Below the pieces are notes generated by a model that was given only the letters and a program-made list of their open reading frames with translations, did no database searches and had not been told where the DNA came from. 64,000 nt of DNA from an uncultured Clostridia bacterium (GTDB lineage Bacteria; Bacillota; Clostridia; Oscillospirales; Oscillospiraceae): the NCBI GenBank assembly GCA_947165085.1, contig CAMUZA010000001.1, positions 50,947-114,946 of the forward strand. The letters run 5' to 3'. A program made the position numbers and the translations under genes. How positions within the stretch are numbered: position 1 is the first letter of the stretch; every line of letters begins with the position of its first letter. Below, in pieces: positions 57,126-64,000 of the stretch.

Positions 57126-58230
57126 CCGCTTGTATCTGCGCAATTTCCGCAACTATGCGGAAGCTGAAGCGCAGTTCGTCCCGGGCGTGAATCTGATCGT
57201 CGGCGGGAACGCCAACGGCAAGACGAACCTTTTAGAGGCGATCGCCTATCTGTCTACGGCGAAGGCGTTCCGCGCGAAAAAGGATCAGGAGCTGATCCTG
57301 TTCGAACGGGAGTTTGCGGAGATCTCCGCAGATCTTCACTCGCAGGAGCGCGAGCAGACCCTGCGCGCCGTGCTGTTTTCCGACCGCAGACCGCGCCAGC
57401 TCTGGCTCAATGGGGTGAAGCAGAAGACCTCCGCGGGCATCGCGGGCGTTTTGACGAGCGTGCTGTTCTGCCCCGAGGATCTGATGATCCTCAAGAAGGG
57501 CGCGCAGCCGCGCCGCAAGCTGCTCGATCAGACGATCGCCCAGCTTCGCCCGAACTACGACGCGGCGGTCGGCGAATATCAGCGGCTGCTCGACCAAAAG
57601 AGCGCGGTCTTGAAGGACTGGCGGGAGAATCCGTCGCTTCTCGACGTTCTGCCGGAGTACAATCTCCGCATGGCGCAGGTCGGCGCGCTGGTCATCTCCT
57701 ACCGCGCCCGCTATCTCAAGGCGCTGAGCGAATGCGCCGCGGCGTACCACCGTGAATTCTCCGGCGGACTGGAAGAGCTGACGCTGCGCTATAAAACGGT
57801 GTCGAATATTGACGATCCGTTCGCCGAGCCTTCCATTCTGCGGCAGCTTCTTTCCGAGCATCAGCAGGCGCACGAGCGGGCGGAGCTGGACAGCGGACAG
57901 TGCCTGTCCGGTCCCCACAAGGACGATTTCGAAGCGTCGCTCAACGGTCTTCCGATCAGCCTCTACGGCTCGCAGGGACAGACGCGGACGGCGACGATTT
58001 CCCTGAAGCTCGCCGAGCGCGAGCTATTGCGCCGCGACACCGGCGAAGAACCTGTCCTGCTTTTGGACGACGTTTTGTCCGAGTTAGACGCCGGACGGCA
58101 AGATTTCGTATTAAATGAACTAAAGAGTGGACAGGTCTTTATCACCTGCTGCGAAACCGACCGTCTGACGAAACTGGGTCAGGTACTGACCGTCGAAAAA
58201 GGAACGATCCGATCATGTACATCTCCATAG
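57115..58230 (+). CDS. recF: DNA replication and repair protein RecF
   Basis: 371 residues, SMC-like ATPase that helps RecR/RecO load RecA at gaps. Walker A 'VGGNANGKTNLLEAIAYLS' (about 29-47), signature 'LYGSQGQTRTATISLKLAE' (about 282-300), Walker B 'PVLLLDDVLSELDAGR' (about 322-337). Start overlaps yaaA and its end overlaps remB by 16 bases, so the three are one operon. Confidence 0.96.
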   Translation: MQIDRLYLRNFRNYAEAEAQFVPGVNLIVGGNANGKTNLLEAIAYLSTAKAFRAKKDQELILFEREFAEISADLHSQEREQTLRAVLFSDRRPRQLWLNGVKQKTSAGIAGVLTSVLFCPEDLMILKKGAQPRRKLLDQTIAQLRPNYDAAVGEYQRLLDQKSAVLKDWRENPSLLDVLPEYNLRMAQVGALVISYRARYLKALSECAAAYHREFSGGLEELTLRYKTVSNIDDPFAEPSILRQLLSEHQQAHERAELDSGQCLSGPHKDDFEASLNGLPISLYGSQGQTRTATISLKLAERELLRRDTGEEPVLLLDDVLSELDAGRQDFVLNELKSGQVFITCCETDRLTKLGQVLTVEKGTIRSCTSP

Positions 58231-58460
58231 GCGCGGATTTTGCCGTGCGCGACCGGTCGGTGATCGGGATATTTGATCTCGACAACGCCTCATGGTCGAA
58301 GCATACCCGTCTCTTTTTACGCGAGGCGGAACAACAGGGCGAGGTAATAGCAATCACCGCGGACATTCCGAAGAGCTTCGTGCTGACGGAAGAATTCGGC
58401 TTAAACCGCGTTTACCTGACGCAGTTCAACACGACTGCGCTGGAAAAGCGCAGCCATTGA
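58215..58460 (+). CDS. remB: RemA/RemB family regulator (DUF370)
   Basis: 81 residues. 'MYISIGADFAVRDRSVIGIFDLDNAS' and 'FLREAEQQGEVIAITADIPKSFVLTE' match the DUF370/RemB protein (YaaB) located between recF and gyrB in Bacilli and Clostridia. The RemA/RemB family includes DNA-binding regulators of extracellular matrix genes; the exact role here is unknown. Starts inside recF. Confidence 0.92.
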   Translation: MYISIGADFAVRDRSVIGIFDLDNASWSKHTRLFLREAEQQGEVIAITADIPKSFVLTEEFGLNRVYLTQFNTTALEKRSH

Positions 58461-58475
58461 AAAAATCTATCAGCT

Positions 58476-58864
58476 GTGTCATAGCGAGGCTGACGGAGTC
58501 AGCCGTGGCAATCTGTCCGTATCAGGTTTGTACCGAGGCAGTTATGCAGTACTATGTTTATTTATTGACAAATTGGAATCACCGCGTTCTTTATACCGGT
58601 GTGACGAAGAATTTGCAGCGCCGCCTCTATGAGCATAGACATGAGCTTGTTGACGGCTTTACCAAGCGATACCACGTGCATAAGCTGGTATATTTTGAAA
58701 CTACCACTGACGTGCGAGCGGCGATCGAACGCGAAAAGCAGATCAAAAGCTGGTCGCGCGAAGCAAAAAACAGGTTGATTTCTGAAAGCAATCCCGATTG
58801 GAACGACCTGTCTGAAACCTGGCAGGGACAGATTGCCACGCAGCTTCGCTGCTCGCAATGACAC
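58476..58864 (+). mobile_element. GIY-YIG nuclease element bounded by the repeat-family termini (R9)
   Basis: A 389-bp unit. Left end (58476-58518): GTGTCATAGCGAGG, a small CTGAC/GTCAG hairpin, then CGTGGCAATCTGTCC. Right end (58826-58864): GGACAGATTGCCACG, a CAGC/GCTG hairpin, then CTCGCAATGACAC. The ends are inverted repeats of each other and equal to the ends of R8, R10 and R11. The left flank inside the element (CAGGTTTG) also matches CAGGTATG of the other copies. The single gene inside encodes a GIY-YIG nuclease. No evident target duplication was found by eye. Confidence 0.65.
58544..58861 (+). CDS. GIY-YIG endonuclease domain protein
   Basis: 105 residues, a lone GIY-YIG domain: 'YYVYLLTNWNHRVLYTGVTKNLQRRLYEH' (YVY ... 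YTG in place of GIY ... YIG, conserved Arg at about 27), 'FTKRYHVHKLVYFE', and the catalytic Glu in 'AIEREKQIKSW' (about 69). These small proteins (UvrC/SLX1-type N-domain) cut DNA; most are unassigned. The gene starts at 58544 (CGAGG five bases upstream), and its last codons (GQIATQLRCSQ) and stop are encoded by the right terminal repeat. It lies between remB and gyrB, where no such gene is normally found, so it is an insertion. Confidence 0.85.
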   Translation: MQYYVYLLTNWNHRVLYTGVTKNLQRRLYEHRHELVDGFTKRYHVHKLVYFETTTDVRAAIEREKQIKSWSREAKNRLISESNPDWNDLSETWQGQIATQLRCSQ

Positions 58865-58921
58865 GGTTGGAAGACCTTCCGTGTGTGATAAAGTGATTCT
58901 GTTCAAAGAATCTGTCAGTAT

Positions 58922-59109
58922 TGTCATTCCGAGGTCGCGCAGCGACCGTGGGAATCTGTCCGTCGCAGGTATGGCACGTTGACCGAAATACGGGAGACGC
59001 CCTTGCCCGCGGAAAACAAGATCGGCAGGCAGACCTTCTTATGAGAAAGTGTATGAGGACTGGCAGGGACAGATTGCCACGGCTGACTTCGTCAGCCTCG
59101 CAATGACAC
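58922..59109 (+). repeat. Short-form palindromic repeat R10 (about 188 bp)
   Basis: Starts TTGTCATTCCGAGGTCGCG. The middle is homologous to R8 with scattered changes, and it ends GGGACAGATTGCCACGGCTG ... CAGCCTCGCAATGACAC. It lies 57 bases after the GIY-YIG element. The rest of the gap to gyrB shows no gene. Confidence 0.9.
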
Positions 59110-59152
59110 GATCGGAGGCTTTTCAAGAGTCCTCGTAATGACATGACTGTAA

Positions 59153-61132
<1,980 letters not shown>

Positions 61133-61146
61133 GGAGGTGACAATGT

Positions 61147-63699
<2,553 letters not shown>

Positions 63700-63735
63700 C
63701 GGCAGAGCATAATGATTCAAATTCCGCCCGTTCCT

Positions 63736-63918
63736 GTCATTCCGAGGTCGCGCAGCGACCGTGGGAATCTGTCCGTCGCAGGTATGGCACGTTGACCGAA
63801 ATACGGGAGACGTTCTTGTCCGCGGAAAACAAGATCGGCAGACAGTCCTTTTTATGAAAAAGCGTCCGATGACTGATAGGGACAGATTGCCACGCAGCTT
63901 CGCTGCTCGCAATGACAC
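63736..63918 (+). repeat. Short-form palindromic repeat R11 (about 183 bp)
   Basis: Same as R8 (56631-56813), apparently without a single difference, 7 kb away and in the same orientation. Follows gyrA. Confidence 0.9.
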
Positions 63919-63957
63919 CGCTTTACAGATTGCCGCGCGGTTTTACGCTCTCGTTCT

Positions 63958-64000
63958 GTCATTCCGAGGTCGCGCAGCGACCGTGGGAATCTGTCCGTCG
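63958..64000 (+). repeat. Start of a further short-form repeat, cut by the window end (R12)
   Basis: GTCATTCCGAGGTCGCGCAG ... GGGAATCTGTCCGTCG, the same left end as R8 and R11, beginning 40 bp after R11; tandem arrangement. Confidence 0.85.

Overview
The window is a chromosomal segment of a GC-rich, spore-forming-lineage Clostridium (Firmicutes), probably an Oscillospirales/Ruminococcaceae-type gut bacterium. The reasons are a full-length Spo0A with 0A boxes in front of it, SepF and DivIVA, Hfq in a mutS-mutL-miaA-hfq cluster, an isoleucine T-box, TTG starts, BspA/SLH surface proteins, and an origin in the order dnaA-dnaN-yaaA-recF-remB-gyrB-gyrA. The taxonomic call is inference; there is no rRNA in the window.

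Layout. 1-8.9 kb: a secreted 1545-residue caspase-fold/InlB-repeat protein, then a minus-strand operon (TIGR04076 protein, free-Met-sulfoxide reductase, unknown, YbaK), then three small lipoproteins. 8.9-23.1 kb: a mobile island inserted in the 3' part of rlmD. It carries a serine recombinase, a MobA/MobL relaxase operon with a leader peptide and terminator, a sigma-like regulator, and a 2257-residue chimeric surface protein as cargo. At its left end are accreted small modules bounded by copies of the same att-like core. 24.4-30.8 kb: core of rlmD, a radical SAM protein, lexA, parA-parB with two perfect parS sites, serS, mscL, spo0A. 31-34.6 kb: MFS transporter, DUF3810 membrane protein, M20 amidohydrolase. 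35-46 kb: miaB, mutS, mutL, miaA, hfq, an HlyD-like protein, yggS, sepF, divIVA. 46-52 kb: T-box and ileS, a C39-like protein, an M20 hydrolase, rlmH. 52-64 kb: a two-gene SufC/SufB (SMS-type) Fe-S scaffold pair, then oriC and the replication genes through gyrA.

From 30.9 kb onward nearly every wide intergenic gap holds a copy of one palindromic repeat family, with ends GTGTCATTGCGAG ... CTCGCAATGACAC. One copy (58476-58864) contains a GIY-YIG nuclease gene whose last codons and stop lie inside the right terminal repeat. This suggests an autonomous GIY-YIG element with MITE-like derivatives, and it is the best candidate here for an undescribed mobile system. The second is the multi-att accretion island in rlmD.

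Functionally the chromosomal part is housekeeping: replication start, segregation, gyrase supercoiling, mismatch repair, tRNA modification (miaA/miaB), 23S rRNA modification (rlmD, rlmH), Fe-S assembly (which serves MiaB, RlmD and the radical SAM protein), division and sporulation control.
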